DNA from: Kappaphycus alvarezii
Taxonomy: Eukaryota > Rhodophyta > Florideophyceae > Gigartinales > Solieriaceae
Length of the DNA stretch: 64,000 bases
Direction of reading: 5' to 3'
Assembly (NCBI GenBank): GCA_002205965.3
Contig: NADL03000082.1
Location: 62,001-126,000, forward strand
The position numbers were made by a program, and so were the translations under genes. Within the stretch, counting starts at the first letter, position 1. Every line of letters starts with the position of its first letter. A model generated the notes under the pieces. It was not told where the DNA came from and did not search any database. It saw nothing but the letters and a program-made list of their open reading frames with translations. Shown piece after piece: positions 42,870 to 53,944 of the stretch.

Positions 42870-43450
42870 TCACCACCAATTTCTAGCCCTTCCAGATCGA
42901 CAACGACATCGCCCACGTCGTCGCCTTCGGAAGAGTTGAAATCAGACTAGTCCGTCTGGCGAGCAGGCATCCACAAATGATCCGTGCCGTACAGTCCCAT
43001 CACAGGCAGATTAGGGGAAAAGGTTTGGGTGTTTTACTCTTGGAAGATATATCCGATCTATCCCCTGGCAGGCAGTTTAGTGTTCTTCTTTGAGGCCGTA
43101 ATTACCCCACTCTCGCGCCATGACGTCTTCCCATAGACGTCTTGGGGTGTTGTTTGGAAATTCGCGGCTTCGACCAGGGTGGAAGATTGGATCTTCCACT
43201 ATGGGCCTATTTCTTTGAGGGCCAGTCAGAGCTGAGTGAGAGTTTGACCTTGAGCCACCAAATATTGCGAACAAAAGGTCACTCATAGAGCGGTCCAAAC
43301 CACGCTTTGCCAACTTAGACGATTTCACACGAGGTAGCAGATCACATATGATAGCCGCCACCACGTGACCGATCCCTTAATCATGACACGCAGTTTAACT
43401 GTGCAGGCGGGTGAACCATTGGAGTTCAGACACGAAGTGCTTGACCTGTG
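42870..43450 (-). pseudogene. Paralogue of the unknown gene at 53.9-54.8 kb
   Basis: The minus-strand frame 43,077-43,364 reads VVAAIICDLLPRVKSSKLAK...DLLFAIFGGSRSNSHSAL and RNRPIV, then RRLWEDVMAREWGNYG and a stop. After a short repeat insertion (about 43,017-43,080), the C-terminal part resumes as NLPVMGLYGTDHLWMPAR at 43,015-42,870. The 5' end is cut at 43,450, exactly where an LTR terminus begins. Function unknown. Confidence 0.7.
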
Positions 43451-44140
43451 TGATAGGGGTAAATCATCGGGAGAAGAGATACTCAGAACCAAATACCCCA
43501 GGAGTGAGTTGTTGCAAGCGACAAAAGTGCTACCGTGGTATATTTGAGCGATCAAAAAGAGTAAGGTAAGGACGAAAGTTGAGAGAGCTACAAGCAAGTA
43601 AAGAACTGGCAAGGTCTGCCACTGAATTTCTGTGACCAGTTTGAGAAAAAATGGTTCTTTGGTCTGAAGTTGACTCTCAACTTCTTACAATCGGAAATTG
43701 GTTTGAATTTGTCTGCCAACTTGCTTGATCTCTCCAAGAGGAAGCAGTTTATTCAGCTTATGTAGAGTTTTCGCTACGCCTAAAGTCCGAATAAAAAATA
43801 CAAAAAATACCAGGAAATGCGTAAAACTACTTCGCGTGCATCCTCTAGATCAGACCCAAACAACTTCTCCAAAAAATCCATGCTACCCAAGCAGTCCCCA
43901 TAAATATCCGCGAACGGATCATAGTTCTCTATTTCATCCTGGAAGATATCTAAACCACGAAAGATGCCCCCATCTGGTTCCAGTCGGGACCACTTATTCC
44001 ATACTCTCCAACCCCCGCCTCAACATTCCAACACTTTCAATGTTTCCCTCTCCTTCGTTCTTCTCGTCCCCGTCATTTTCATCCTCATTGTCGTGGACCA
44101 ATTCCGCGGCTACCCACTCCACCATAATTCCTCTAAAAAG
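43451..44140 (-). repeat. Reverse-strand LTR, 3' portion
   Basis: On the minus strand it ends CCCCTATCA at 43,451 and has the full R-U5 and core promoter (CTTATGTAGAGT region near 43,760). Its U3 carries the C-terminal half of an acidic ORF and is cut at 44,140 where another LTR copy starts. Confidence 0.75.
43840..44138 (-). pseudogene. LTR-encoded acidic protein, C-terminal relic
   Basis: Minus-strand translation gives EWVAAELVHDNEDENDGDEK, then GLESMExVVPTGT and remnants of the C-terminal SGLDI...CGDCLG...MDFL end in two frames. It matches the 52.2 kb gene from the EEWLAPELVYE block onward. Confidence 0.55.
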
Positions 44141-45660
44141 AATTGAGCGTACTATACCCCCGAATTTCTCCCCACCAAATTTTTGACTGCTTTATGTAGC
44201 ACTAGAAGAAGTTGACCATGTGTTTAAAGTATTAAAACACCCCAAACCCTGCCTCTGCTAACATTTCTGGTAACCCAGACTTTCTGCAACAGGTAATTCA
44301 AGCTCACTATGTCATAGGAAGCACCAAGGAATCAGTCAGTGTGTGCAGTAGACAGTACAGCAGTTGTTACTACGAAATTGACCCTTTACGTAAATTTCTG
44401 TTCCCTTCATCCCGAATCCATCCTTCACCCCTTTTTCTTCAAACCAACTCGTCCTACCATTCCTTTCCAGAAACGAAATCCGAAAGTAATTTTCCTTTAT
44501 GAATTCGAATTCACTAAGCGACTCCATGTTTTATATTTGAAGATTTGGTCCTCCTTTCTTGAAAAGAAATCTTTGAACTTGTGATCCGCTTCGTCCTCCA
44601 AAATCACTTTGATATTTTATCAAGAAGGTTTCTCGTAATTGCTTCTAGTGTATGTACATGCAAAGCCAGGGAAATGTGTCGCGTTTTTTATTTCGCCGAA
44701 GTCAGTGAAGGCTTTGGGGACCTTACAATATTTAATGATTGATGAAATAGTCGTTAAAGAAGTACCCCTACCACCAACCACTCCAATGGGTCACCCAGTT
44801 TTTACTGCGCATGGCCAAAATCCGCCAGTCTCCCACCACCGAAAAACCATTTGGGGCCCGCCGTCCCATCAACGGCCTGGCTTTCATGGCCAATGGGTCC
44901 AATGAATTCGAGGACTACGGAAAAACGATGGTCCTGGAACCCGTTCAGGAGTGGGTCTGCCATCAGTTTGTGGATGACTCAGAGAATGCAGAATAGGTAA
45001 AGAAATAAACGGAGGCGGAGCAGACGGAGGAGATGGAGGCGGAGGAGGGGACAGAAGAGGCAGAGACGGAGGTGTAGGGATCAGAAGATGAGGAGTGCTG
45101 GGTGGACCCATTGGAGCCACTGATGTACAACCGTGAGGTTATTTCTGTTGAGGACGGAGGGGAAAACAGAGTTTAATTGTAGTTTCAGACTCCTCATCTA
45201 GAATTACGACCGAGTTTGAGAGGATTAATGGGGTCTCGGGAGGCCTTGGTGTGTGATAATAAGAGACGTACTATCATTCTGGTGTGTTCGACAAACTTTT
45301 TGGGGACTGCATTGGGGATACGGAAATCTTGGACGAATTTTCGGTTCTGATCTCGAGACGAGGGAAAGATTTAGATAAATGTCCTGTAAATATCTACTAA
45401 TAGGCTTTGCCATCCACAAGTTTTCTTTAATGCATTTTAGGTGATTCAGTTTGTTTGTTTGAAATTTTAGGTCTGCCAAAACGTATATACAATCTGAGTG
45501 TACTTTTTGCCCGAGGAGAGGGCAAAAAAGATTAGAGGCAAACTCAAGTACAGACCCAAATAGGTAAGAAATCGAAAGTAAACTTCTGACCTCAGAAGTA
45601 TTTCTTCTATTTTAGTGCCTTACTCTTGGAGCTGATTTCATAGTTGAACTTCCTAAGATA
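44141..45660 (+). repeat. LTR of the third U3 type
   Basis: U3 matches 58,680-59,262 plus 60,181-60,870 almost base for base in places, including the uninterrupted GGGGACCTTACAATATTT at about 44,717, which is the empty site of the LTR inserted at 59,263. An acidic ORF relic follows, then a decayed core promoter (GTATATACAATCTGAG) and part of R. U5 is missing: at about 45,660 gypsy integrase sequence takes over. Confidence 0.75.
44811..45364 (+). pseudogene. LTR-encoded acidic protein relic
   Basis: ATG 44,811 opens MAKIRQSPTTEKPFGARRPI followed by NGLAFMANGSNEFEDYGK, the most complete example of the N-terminal block in this subtype. The frame stops at 44,996. Glu-rich segments (EEMEAEEGTEEAE), the CWVDPLEPLMYNREVISVED motif and an LGTALGI end follow with stops between. 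Confidence 0.6.
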
Positions 45661-46720
45661 AAGAAGGGATACGATAGTATCCCCACATGGGTTGATCTTT
45701 AGTCGAGAGGAGTAAATTTCATTTTATCCAAAGGAACAGATACTGCAGTTGATGTCGATTACAGCTGCTTCAGAAACGTTTCCAAACACCGTGGAATGCC
45801 TGAGGACATGGTTTCTGACAGGGACCTGAAGTTTACTTCGAAATTCTGGAGTTTACTGATAGAAATCTGTGGGGTCAAGTTGAAGATGTCAAGCCGGAGA
45901 CATACTCAGACGGATGGAGCTTCGGAAATTATGAATTGAATCGTGGAAAACTACTTGAGATGTTATTGCAGCTATCATCAGGATGAATGGGATGATTTGC
46001 TTCCAGGAGCCGAGTTCGGCTACTATTTCGCAGTAACTGAGGACTTCGGTATGTCATCATTTGAGCTCGATTTAGGTTGAAATCCAAAGTCTCCATTGGA
46101 ACTCTTGTCTGGATATAAGTGTCCAGTTGAGTCTGTTTATGAGTCTAAGTTGAGACTCGAGGCATTTTTAAAGAGCACTAAGTTTGGATATGAGGTGGAA
46201 AAAGGTAGGCAGAGTGCCAGCTCATCCAAGAAGTATAAGAGGCCTGATTAAAACATAGGAGCTAAGGTCTAGATAAATCGTTCACCGTTTGAAGATTCAT
46301 ACTCCAAGTCTCAAGATTCAAAGAAACTTGCTGCTAGCAGGTACGGACCCATCTCAATTGTGCAACTAGTTGGTAAGAACCCTTTGAAGTTGTATCTTAC
46401 GGGTAACATCAAAATTGAACCCAGTTATTCATGTTATCCACACTACACCGGTAAAGGAACAACCAGCTGACATTGGCCTCCCTATACCTTCTAGATGTGA
46501 TCTTGTCTCAGGAGACCAGGGTCAATAAAATGTCATTGAATCCATCCTGAAGCATCGGAAACGTGGAAAATGTTATTAGTTTCTTACTTTGATGAAAGGT
46601 TCTCCAATACATGAGGCTGAATGGCAACCCGAGCGCGATTTTGTCGACTCCGATGGAACACTTAGTCTCGCATTTGCATTCAGTAAATATATCACCTTTC
46701 ATAGCTGTATCCTGAGCCAA
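45660..46720 (+). pseudogene. Chromovirus-type gypsy integrase with chromodomain, relic
   Basis: Integrase core: AVDVDYSCFRNVSKHRGMPE, then VSDRDLKFTSKFW with the second catalytic Asp, and QTDGASEIMN with the Glu. Further on, DDLLPGAEFGY and SPFELDLG-like segments and a C-terminal SPFEDSYSKSQDSKKLAASRYGP block. At 46,525-46,690 VIESILKHRKRGKCY...GSPIHEAEWQPERDF is a chromodomain, which in chromoviruses directs integration to marked chromatin. Several stops. This family differs from the element at 13.5 kb, which has no chromodomain. Confidence 0.75.
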
Positions 46721-47084
46721 TAGGTGACGGGGACCTCAAATAGGAGGAGGTGGAAACCTTGTGAAAAAGTATGCTGCGGCCATATCAAATTAGGGCTGCC
46801 GCGAAGCAAATTGTAATGACAACTATGCTTGTAGAAATGCGTCCATTCTGGACAATCATATAATTATAAGTACTTTTTGTACTTATAGGTCTTACGATTT
46901 AAGGCTCTCCAGAGGTAGACTTGTGTGCTGTACAAACTCACATATAATGCTTTGGTGAGTACATAAACCTGAGTGTTGCCTCCGGTTCATGGATAAAGGA
47001 AGGAAGGAAGGGAAGGTCGTCTGCACCTCTACCATGTCTACCTTCTCCCACCATTGTACTAGCTCTAACCACCAGACCTTCGTT
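46721..47084. other. Unrecognised spacer
   Basis: Nothing identified; a short GAAGGAAGGAAGGGAAGG run at about 46,999. Confidence 0.3.
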
Positions 47085-47640
47085 TCAGGGTATGGTTTAC
47101 CACTGATGTTGTGTGACCAGCGTAAGGAAACTGGTTTTTGGGTCTGAAAATGACTCTCAACCTCCTGAATACTCGGGACTTGACTTGGTTGTGTCTGCCA
47201 ACTTGCTTAACCTCTACAACAGGAAGCAGTTTACTCGGCTCATATACATTTTTTGGCTAACCCTTAAGTCTCAAAAAAACACACTAAGTACCACAAAATG
47301 CATTAAAACGATTCATGTAAACGAGAGAGATTAGTACAAGATATTCCGTCAAGGTAAATATCAAGGTACCATACACATGCCCGCCACCCATCGGTCATGG
47401 GTGGGAATTGATGTGGCTATTAAATAGACTTTTCAGAGTCACTTGTAGTATCACCCAGAACCTGGACGTGACCTAACATTTATTAGTGACGGAAGGTCTT
47501 AAAACAAACCATGAAATTGACACAATCCTCCAAATTAAAAATATCTTTGCAAATTCAGATACTGCGAAAATATCTTGCAATTTTCGCTACAGTATTCTAG
47601 TTTTGTCCCCTTCTAGAACCTTTTTTCGCATGCATTTGTA
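47085..47640 (-). repeat. Reverse-strand short-type LTR relic
   Basis: Read on the minus strand it aligns with the gypsy LTR from the U3 start (about 47,640) through GTGATAC...AGTGACTCTGAAAAG, CCGATGGGTGG and the core promoter, to R. U5 and the CCCTATCA end are missing. Confidence 0.7.
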
Positions 47641-47689
47641 GTGCAAATAAGGCGACGCGAGTCGCCAGCGGCGCCACTGCCCAAAGATA

Positions 47690-47860
47690 TCGCCGGCAGA
47701 TGCAAAAGTTTGAGCAAGAGCTGCCCAGGCAAATGTCTCCCTCTCCCCTGGACCCTTTTAGTGGTACACGCACCCTTGGTTTCAAATTTCGGCTTCTCGC
47801 CTTTGTCTCGCTAGGAGCGGCATGCTCTGATACCGTTAAACCCTTCAATACCGAAATTGA
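47690..47860 (+). repeat. Fragment shared with 50,703-50,860
   Basis: Encodes QKFEQELPRQ...PLDPFSGTRTL...LLAFVSLGAACSDT. The other copy reads QKFELELPRR...PMDPSQGTRNL...PLAFDSLAAACSDT. The frame is kept in both, so this may be an exon-like piece of an unknown gene or element. Not recognised. Confidence 0.45.
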
Positions 47861-49300
47861 CGGTCCATTCCAGAAAAGATCTCCCAGAAAGAATTATCTC
47901 CTTACAAAGATGGAATATTTTACTGGCTTGTCATTACCAGTTGCAGTTCTGGAGGATAATGCTGACATGATCCCATAATGCATAGAAAGAGCAATTATTG
48001 ACCCGGGTTTCTTCCAAAAAGGATCATCTCGGATAATGCCCCTTGTTTCACTGCAACGTCACGTTTTCGCTTTTTGGAAGAGTAAGGGACTCAGTTGAAA
48101 AACGTTCCCACTTAAGCTTTCTCGCTAAATGGAAAAGCGGAAATAATGATCGGAATCATCAAAGGATAAATATCAAAAACTGTGTCGGGGAATGAAACCG
48201 AGTGGCGAGCTTCGGCAAAGGTGTTATTCGGTTATCAGCGAAGGAGAGGAGTCATTGGACGTTCAATGTCTGAGCTATTGAACGGAAGGGCTCCTATTAT
48301 GCTAAAGGGAGACGAAGCAAAAGATAATACCGATAAAGAGAGTACAAAAGTCGAACTAATGGCCACAGAAGATTCGGGGTCATGCCATCTCTTAAACGGA
48401 CAAGAAAAAAGGTTTTAGAGCTACGAGTCAATACATTTTTCGTCGTGTTTAGAGTACTTTTTATACATAGGAAAGCCATGCAACAGGCTGTGAACTGGTC
48501 AGCCTTCCAAACGAAGTACTCCAGGCCTTTCATCCTCACGGAAAAAAGACACACGCATTAATCTGTGCAAGCTTAGTGAAGATATAAACGAAGGCCAGTG
48601 ATGCATGTCGTCTCGTCTCTTACTACCGAATACCGGAAGAAGTTTTATAGAGCAGAACTATGTGAAACCTCAAAATATACTAAGATACAACTGAATGATG
48701 ATTCCCATCGGAGGAAAAAGATATTGAGAATGGATTGGCTGGATTACTCGGCATTTTTACGGGCCCAATGTTATGTACAATCTGTAAATTAACATGTACA
48801 AATGTTTCCGCACGTTGAAAGGTTTGTTTCTTCCTAAAAAAGATTACCAACTGTACTAAGAGTTACGTTTTGATTCCAAATCGGAATTTTCATGGAAGTA
48901 GGTCCAAATTTTGTGGAAGTAGTATATCCTTGTTCCTTTGAAAGATACGGGGAAGTAGCTACCAGGGACCTATCGCAATCCTATCTGAATATTATCCGCC
49001 CTGTTTTCATATTTCTCAAGAAAAAATCCAAGATGTGCAACATGGAGCGTACAGTTTAGTTCCGGATATGGGACATCAATTAGTATCGTACCCGCTATGG
49101 GAAACTCATCCCATGCATTACAAAACACAAGTGCAAGTAGGGAAGATGATCCTTCTGAAGCAGTGGTGATGACCCGAGGAGGACCTACTGTGAGCCCCAG
49201 TACACCGAGAAGATGCTCTGGACGTCCCCCGGGATGGCCCCCCTGCGGGTCCCACTACACCAGGAGATAGAGTTGAGGATCCATCAAGAGAACCTGCCAC
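47857..49300 (+). pseudogene. Decayed gypsy integrase and extra ORF
   Basis: It matches the 18.3-20.2 kb part of the intact element. KNYLLTKMEYFTGLSLPVAV corresponds to the junction broken in that copy. Near 48,030 the nucleotides encode the SDNA active-site block in an open frame. Then come the RxRGVIGRSMSELLNGRAPI segment and the basic tail. The extra ORF starts near 48,695 (MIPIGGKR-like) and continues through a GPNFVEV...SFERYGEVATRDLSQSYL-like stretch to about 49,080. Many stops; only part of the first domain copy is clear. It ends where RT relic sequence begins on the other strand. Confidence 0.75.
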
Positions 49301-49329
49301 ATACTCATCCCTAATTCTTATTCATAATC

Positions 49330-49715
49330 ATGGAGAGCATATCTTTGGTAGATGGAGAATATCTTTCTGGCTATTGGAAGGGATTGGAGCAAATCTGCTG
49401 CCTCCTGGGGTATTCGATTCATGAAGTATCTACACTGTAATCTGTGCACCGTCCCCCAAACGGAGACTTGCCTTGATGACATGACTTTCTTCGCCGAAGG
49501 AGTTCGTGACGCACCCGCGATCCAAGGGACGAGAACGGTGGGCGCTTTTCCAGTTGCCAAAACATTAACAAGTCGCGTGAGAGCTGTCAAAAGCTGTCAA
49601 ACCCCGGAAGTACCCGGCGAGGATGAACATCTTCGCAATTGAACCAGGTAGCATGGCTTTAGACCTGAGCCTCTGGGAGAGGATTCCTATTTGAATCTCC
49701 TCGCAACAACGAGGA
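49330..49715 (-). pseudogene. Non-LTR reverse transcriptase relic, third copy
   Basis: Minus-strand frames give GSSPRGSGLKPCYLVQL, then TRLVNVLATGKAPTVLVPWIAGA and a frameshifted RRLVG-RYFMN segment with EAADLLQSLP. It covers the same part of the polymerase as 1.3-1.65 kb and abuts the LTR start at 49,719. Confidence 0.7.
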
Positions 49716-49718
49716 TCG

Positions 49719-50697
49719 TGTTAGGCCCGCGCGGATCGGAACGGATTTTTTTGTCGCCGTCATCTACCAACTTCTATTTTACTGTACTACCTCCCCTTGT
49801 CCAGAATTGCTTGTATTTCTGGTCCTTCCTCTTCCTCCTTGACCCTTGCTGATCCTTACCGCAGTCCTCTCCAAATTCACTTCCATTTTATCTAAATATT
49901 TTTATACTGTATCTACCCCTCTAAATCGATCCTGAATCAAGTTTTTTCCCTTTTCGCTTACTTCCTCCTCCAAATTCATTTTTTTGAGAAAAAGGGCGCA
50001 AATTCTATACTACAAATTCCCTTGCAGATTTGTTTTACCTATTTCAAATCTATAGAATGCGCCCTCGGGTGCCTATTTTAAACCCCTTTATTCCAAGTTT
50101 CAAACGTCCCCGATCATTTTACTCACCGCCCTTCTCCCCCTACCCATTCAGAACACCTTCAATTGCATACCACTCCCCAAAGCCCACCAAAATGGACAAC
50201 CTATGCGTCTTCAAAGTCATTTCTAAGACTCGCCACCCCCGCCCTCTAAACTCCATTCCCCTACTCCCTTCCGGACCTACTGACCGTGATGAATTTCTAC
50301 GCTGATAAACCAAAAAGAAGGTGATCGAATTCGTGCGTCGCTTGTTCGTCGAGGATGAGGCGGAAGAGGTAGGTGAGGGGCAAGAGTGAGAAGTCGAGGA
50401 AGGAGCTGGGGAGACCTTCAAGGAGTGGGCAGCCCCGGAATTGGTCTATGAGAAGGAGATTGACGAGGAAGATGACGAGGATGACGAGGAGGATGACGAG
50501 GAGGATGACGAGGAGGATGACGAGGAGGATGACGAGGAGGATGAAGAGTAGGACGAGGAGGATGAGGGGTAGGGAGAAATGGAAAAGGTTGGAATGGTGC
50601 GGCCGGGGCTGGAAAGTATGGACCAAGTAGTCCCGACGCTTGAACCCGATGGGGGCATCTTTAGTGGTTTAGATATCTCCCAAGAGAAAGTTGACAG
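49719..50697 (+). repeat. Long LTR, 3'-truncated
   Basis: Starts TGTTAGGC like the solo LTR at 51,716 and aligns with it through the GTCGCCGTCATCTAC block, the pyrimidine-rich region, a TATTTTAAA box at about 50,074 and the acidic ORF. It stops inside the ORF at about 50,697; the core promoter and R-U5 are missing. Confidence 0.8.
50192..50697 (+). pseudogene. LTR-encoded acidic protein relic with minisatellite
   Basis: ATG 50,192 gives MDNLCVFKVISKTRHPRPLN, then GPTDRDEFLR; two stops interrupt the basic block, which resumes as KKKVIEFVRRLFVEDEAEEV. The acidic middle is a 12-bp tandem repeat (unit GACGAGGAGGAT, about 50,471-50,546) coding for Asp/Glu. GLESMDQVVPTLEPDGGIFS and DISQEK follow before the truncation. 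Confidence 0.65.
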
Positions 50698-51715
50698 TTA
50701 TGATTCAGAAGTTTGAGTTAGAGCTGCCCAGGCGAACGGTTCCCCCTCCCATGGACCCTTCTCAAGGAACACGCAACCTTGCTTTCCAGTTTCAGCCCCT
50801 CGCCTTTGACTCACTCGCAGCTGCATGCTCTGATACCGCCTGTTTGCTTGAACGTTTTATCGACCGATCTGCGAAGAACTGTCATGTGTCTCCCAGCATC
50901 TTTCGCACCCAAATATATCACCGACTGAGCTGCATTATATGGTCGTCGGCAGCAATGACCATCATTTCCAGCGCTCCGCTGCACGTGATCGATGTGGATT
51001 ATCCGATTAGATCTTAATTTTAATCGGCGGTCAGGCAGTGTAGACTCGAAATGACAGATGAGTAAATTATTGCTCCCATAATCACCTTCTTTGGCCAGTT
51101 CACTCGCCCTTCTGATGCCAACGGTGTCTTGACGGCGAGTGAGAAAAAACACAGTATGGCCGTAGTCGCATGATGACCAAAAGAACCCCGTGCAGCACTA
51201 GAAGATTTGCAGACCGAGGACGGGGATACCCCAGAGAGGATGCGTTCGTCGAGGAAAATGTTTGATTATGGTGATCCAGATTGGGGGAAGCCCTGGGCCC
51301 TAGACGAGAGCGGTGCTGTGAAGGGACGGCAAGCAGAAGAAGTGGTAGTGGACGGCATAAGGATCGCCGTGCGCGTATCATCGGAGGAAGTGGCAATAGT
51401 GAGGAAACGGTGGTGGTGTGCGGCATGGAGCGCAGTGATGTACTCGTGCTGAGAACTATGGCAGGAGGAGGTGGAAGCATCGGAAGCCCGAACGAGGAGG
51501 GCGCAATAGGGAAACTTTAGGATAGATCGAATATATCTTCCAGGAGTAAAGCACTCAAACCTTTCCCCAATATGGAACAGAAACCGATCACCAGGGAGAA
51601 GAGATGTTAAGAGACGTGCTTCGCTTGCTATCAATCGCAGGAATTTGCGTCGGTTTGCTCCGTATACGGAAAAAATAATGGCCAAGGCTCGGGTGTTTAC
51701 TTTTGTTAGAGAGTG
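50698..51715. other. Mixed relics between two LTRs
   Basis: Bases 50,703-50,860 are the second copy of the FELELPRR fragment. An 81-codon open frame at 51,207-51,452 (YGDPDWGKPWALDESG...) is unrecognised. Bases 51,430-51,660 are the reverse complement of 23,750-23,975 and include the dispersed AGATCGAATATATCTTCCA motif. Confidence 0.4.
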
Positions 51716-53247
51716 TGTTAGGCGCAGATTTTTTTTGTCGCCGTCATCTACAGACCTTCAGTTTACTGTACTACCTATCCTTGTCCAAATTTGCTTATAG
51801 TTCCGGTCCTCCCTCGTCCTCCCTGAACCTCGCTTATCATTACCGCGGTCCTCTCCAAATTTACTTCCATTTTATCTAGATATTTTTACACTGTATCCAC
51901 CCCTCTGAATCGATCCCGAATTAAGTTCTTTTTCCCTTTTTGCTTACCTCCTCCTCCAAAATCTTTTTTTTTGAGACAAAGGGCGCAAATGCACTACTAC
52001 AAAAATCCCTTGCAGATTTATTTTACCTATTTCTAATCTATAGAACCTGCCCCGGGAGCCTATTTAAACACCTTTATTCCAAGTCTTAAACGCTCCCGAT
52101 CATTTTGCTCAGCACTCCTGTCCCCCTACACACCCGCTCACCCCTTTTACAGAAACATGACGTCAAATCGCCCCTCTGTCCCTATCTCCAAAAACCGCCC
52201 TTCCCGTCCCATCAATGGCCTTCGTCTCGCCGCCTACGGGCCAACCGATGCCGACGACTACATCCGGCGTCAAACAAAGAAGAAAATCATCGAGTTCGTT
52301 CGCCGCCTCTTCATAGAAGAAGAGGCGAGGGAGGTAAGTGAGGATGAGACTGAGAAAGTCGAGGAGGAGAGCGGGGAGTCCTTCGAGGAATGGTTAGCCC
52401 CTGAGCTAGTGTACGAGACTCAGGGGAAAGAGGATGAGGTTAAAGAGGAGGATGAGGTTGAAGAGAGGATGAGGATGAGGATGAGGATGAAGAGAGGATG
52501 AGGATGAGGATGAGGATGAGGATGAGGATGAAGAGGAGGAAGAAAAGGATGACGAGGACGAGGACGAGTTGGAGGAGGGAAATGGGGGCATGGAAAGTGT
52601 TTTACTGGTGGGGCCTGGACTGGAGAGTATGGATCAAGTGGTGCCGACGCTGGAACCGGATGGAGATATCTTTAGTAGTTTAGATATCTCCCAGGAGGGA
52701 ATAGAGAGCTGTGAGCCATTCGCAGATATTTGTGGGGACTGCTTGGACAGCATGGATATTTTAGAGGAGTTGTTTGGATCTGATTTAGAGAATGGGAAAT
52801 AAGAGGACCTCATTGATTGTTAGTTTCTTAAGTATCTTTTGTTTAGAGTATATCATCCACACAAATTGTTTGTATGCATTTCCTTGGTACCTTCTGTAGT
52901 TTTGTTCGGACTTTAGGGGTAGCCAAAAGTCTATATAAGCTGAGTAAACCGCTTCCTCATGGAGAGGTCAAGCAAGTTGGCAGACAGCTTCAAGCTCAGT
53001 CCCCAAATAGTTAGGAAGTTGAGAGTCAACTTCAGACCCAAGAAGCATTTATTTTACCCTAGTCACTAAGCATAGGTGGTAGACCCTGCTCCTTCCATAC
53101 TTGCTTGTAGCCCATTCAACTGTCTTCCCTATACACTCCTTTTCGTTCGTTCAACTATACCACGGTAGCACTTTTGTCGCTTGCAACACCTCCTTCTTGG
53201 GGTGGTTGATTCTGAATATCTCTTCTCCCGACGATTTACCCCTATCA
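51716..53247 (+). repeat. Solo LTR, 1532 bp, containing a gene
   Basis: TGTTAGG start and CCCCTATCA end, with GAGTG immediately on both sides (51,711-51,715 and 53,248-53,252). This 5-bp duplication proves that the whole 1532 bp is one LTR and that the acidic gene inside is part of U3. A TATTTAAA box at 52,061-52,068 precedes the gene by about 90 bases. The element's own TATATAAG box (52,932-52,939) follows it by 130 bases. Confidence 0.93.
52157..52802 (+). CDS. LTR-encoded acidic protein, best copy
   Basis: ATG 52,157 opens MTSNRPSVPISKNRPSRPIN, then GPTDADDYIRRQTKKKIIEF, a basic patch that could bind DNA or be a nuclear signal. The middle is almost only Glu/Asp. The C-terminus (52,617-52,802) reads GLESMDQVVPTLEPDGDIFS and ends DSMDILEELFGSDLENGK, an acidic-hydrophobic pattern typical of transactivation domains. 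The frame is shifted within a GAGGATGAG repeat tract near 52,455-52,500; two single missing bases explain it, so decay or polymorphism of the tract is possible. About 215 residues if joined. Family conserved in 11 copies in this window. Role unknown; a transcriptional activator of the LTR is my inference. Confidence 0.7.
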
Positions 53248-53252
53248 GAGTG

Positions 53253-53546
53253 CGCACATTTAACCCGCTCACATCCCTCAACGCGGCAAAAGGTGCAAAG
53301 TATACAAGATTTGAATATCTTATCGCGACCGCCGCCCGAAGCAGGCTCATGCCTATCCCTACATCCACCCCTCGGGGCTGGCACCTAGACGCCTACGCAA
53401 TGCTAACCGACGTGGCGCGGAACGTGGCTGTTAGGGCAATGGAGACGCACGGGACGGTTCGAGCGGTTTTAACCCAGAGGCATGCGGCAGCAGCAGTGAT
53501 GTCCAGTGCATCATGCCTGCTGACAGGATTTGAGCGAGCCATTTAG
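53253..53546 (+). pseudogene. C-terminal part of unknown family (RHAAAAVMSS)
   Basis: Open frame just beyond the LTR's target duplication: VRTFNPLTSLNAAKGAKY...SRLMPIPTSTPRGWHLDAYA, then RAVLTQRHAAAAVMSSASCL and a stop at 53,546. A relative at 55,146-55,343 shares GWHPEAF, VARAVANRA and QRHAALMVTSNAACL. The LTR insertion separated it from its upstream part (51.6-51.7 kb). Possibly an element-encoded protein; no catalytic motif recognised. Confidence 0.5.
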
Positions 53547-53944
53547 GCACACGAGTGACATTACCCATTATCCTGAACACGTCTAGCATACACCGGGGGA
53601 TAGCCGAACCGCACTATTCAAACATTAAAGAACCAAATCGACTCCCTTTTTTTAGATCGAATATATCTTCCAACGCCAAAAACACCCCAAACTTCCCCCT
53701 TTTGGAAGAACCGCCACTGCCCCTAAATTAATAAAGCTCCAAAGCTTTTCCCCCTTTTGGAAGATACATTCATCTCCGCAATACTGTATTCCTGGTATGT
53801 TTATAATTGTTCCAACAAAGCCTCTCTCCCTCTCCAAGAATCCGACATTCTTTTCAAGCAGATAGTATAATTTTTTCATACTGTGCCGTGTTTGATGTCG
53901 AAAATTCACTTTTCACTCTCATTACCCTCTCAACCGACCATCCC

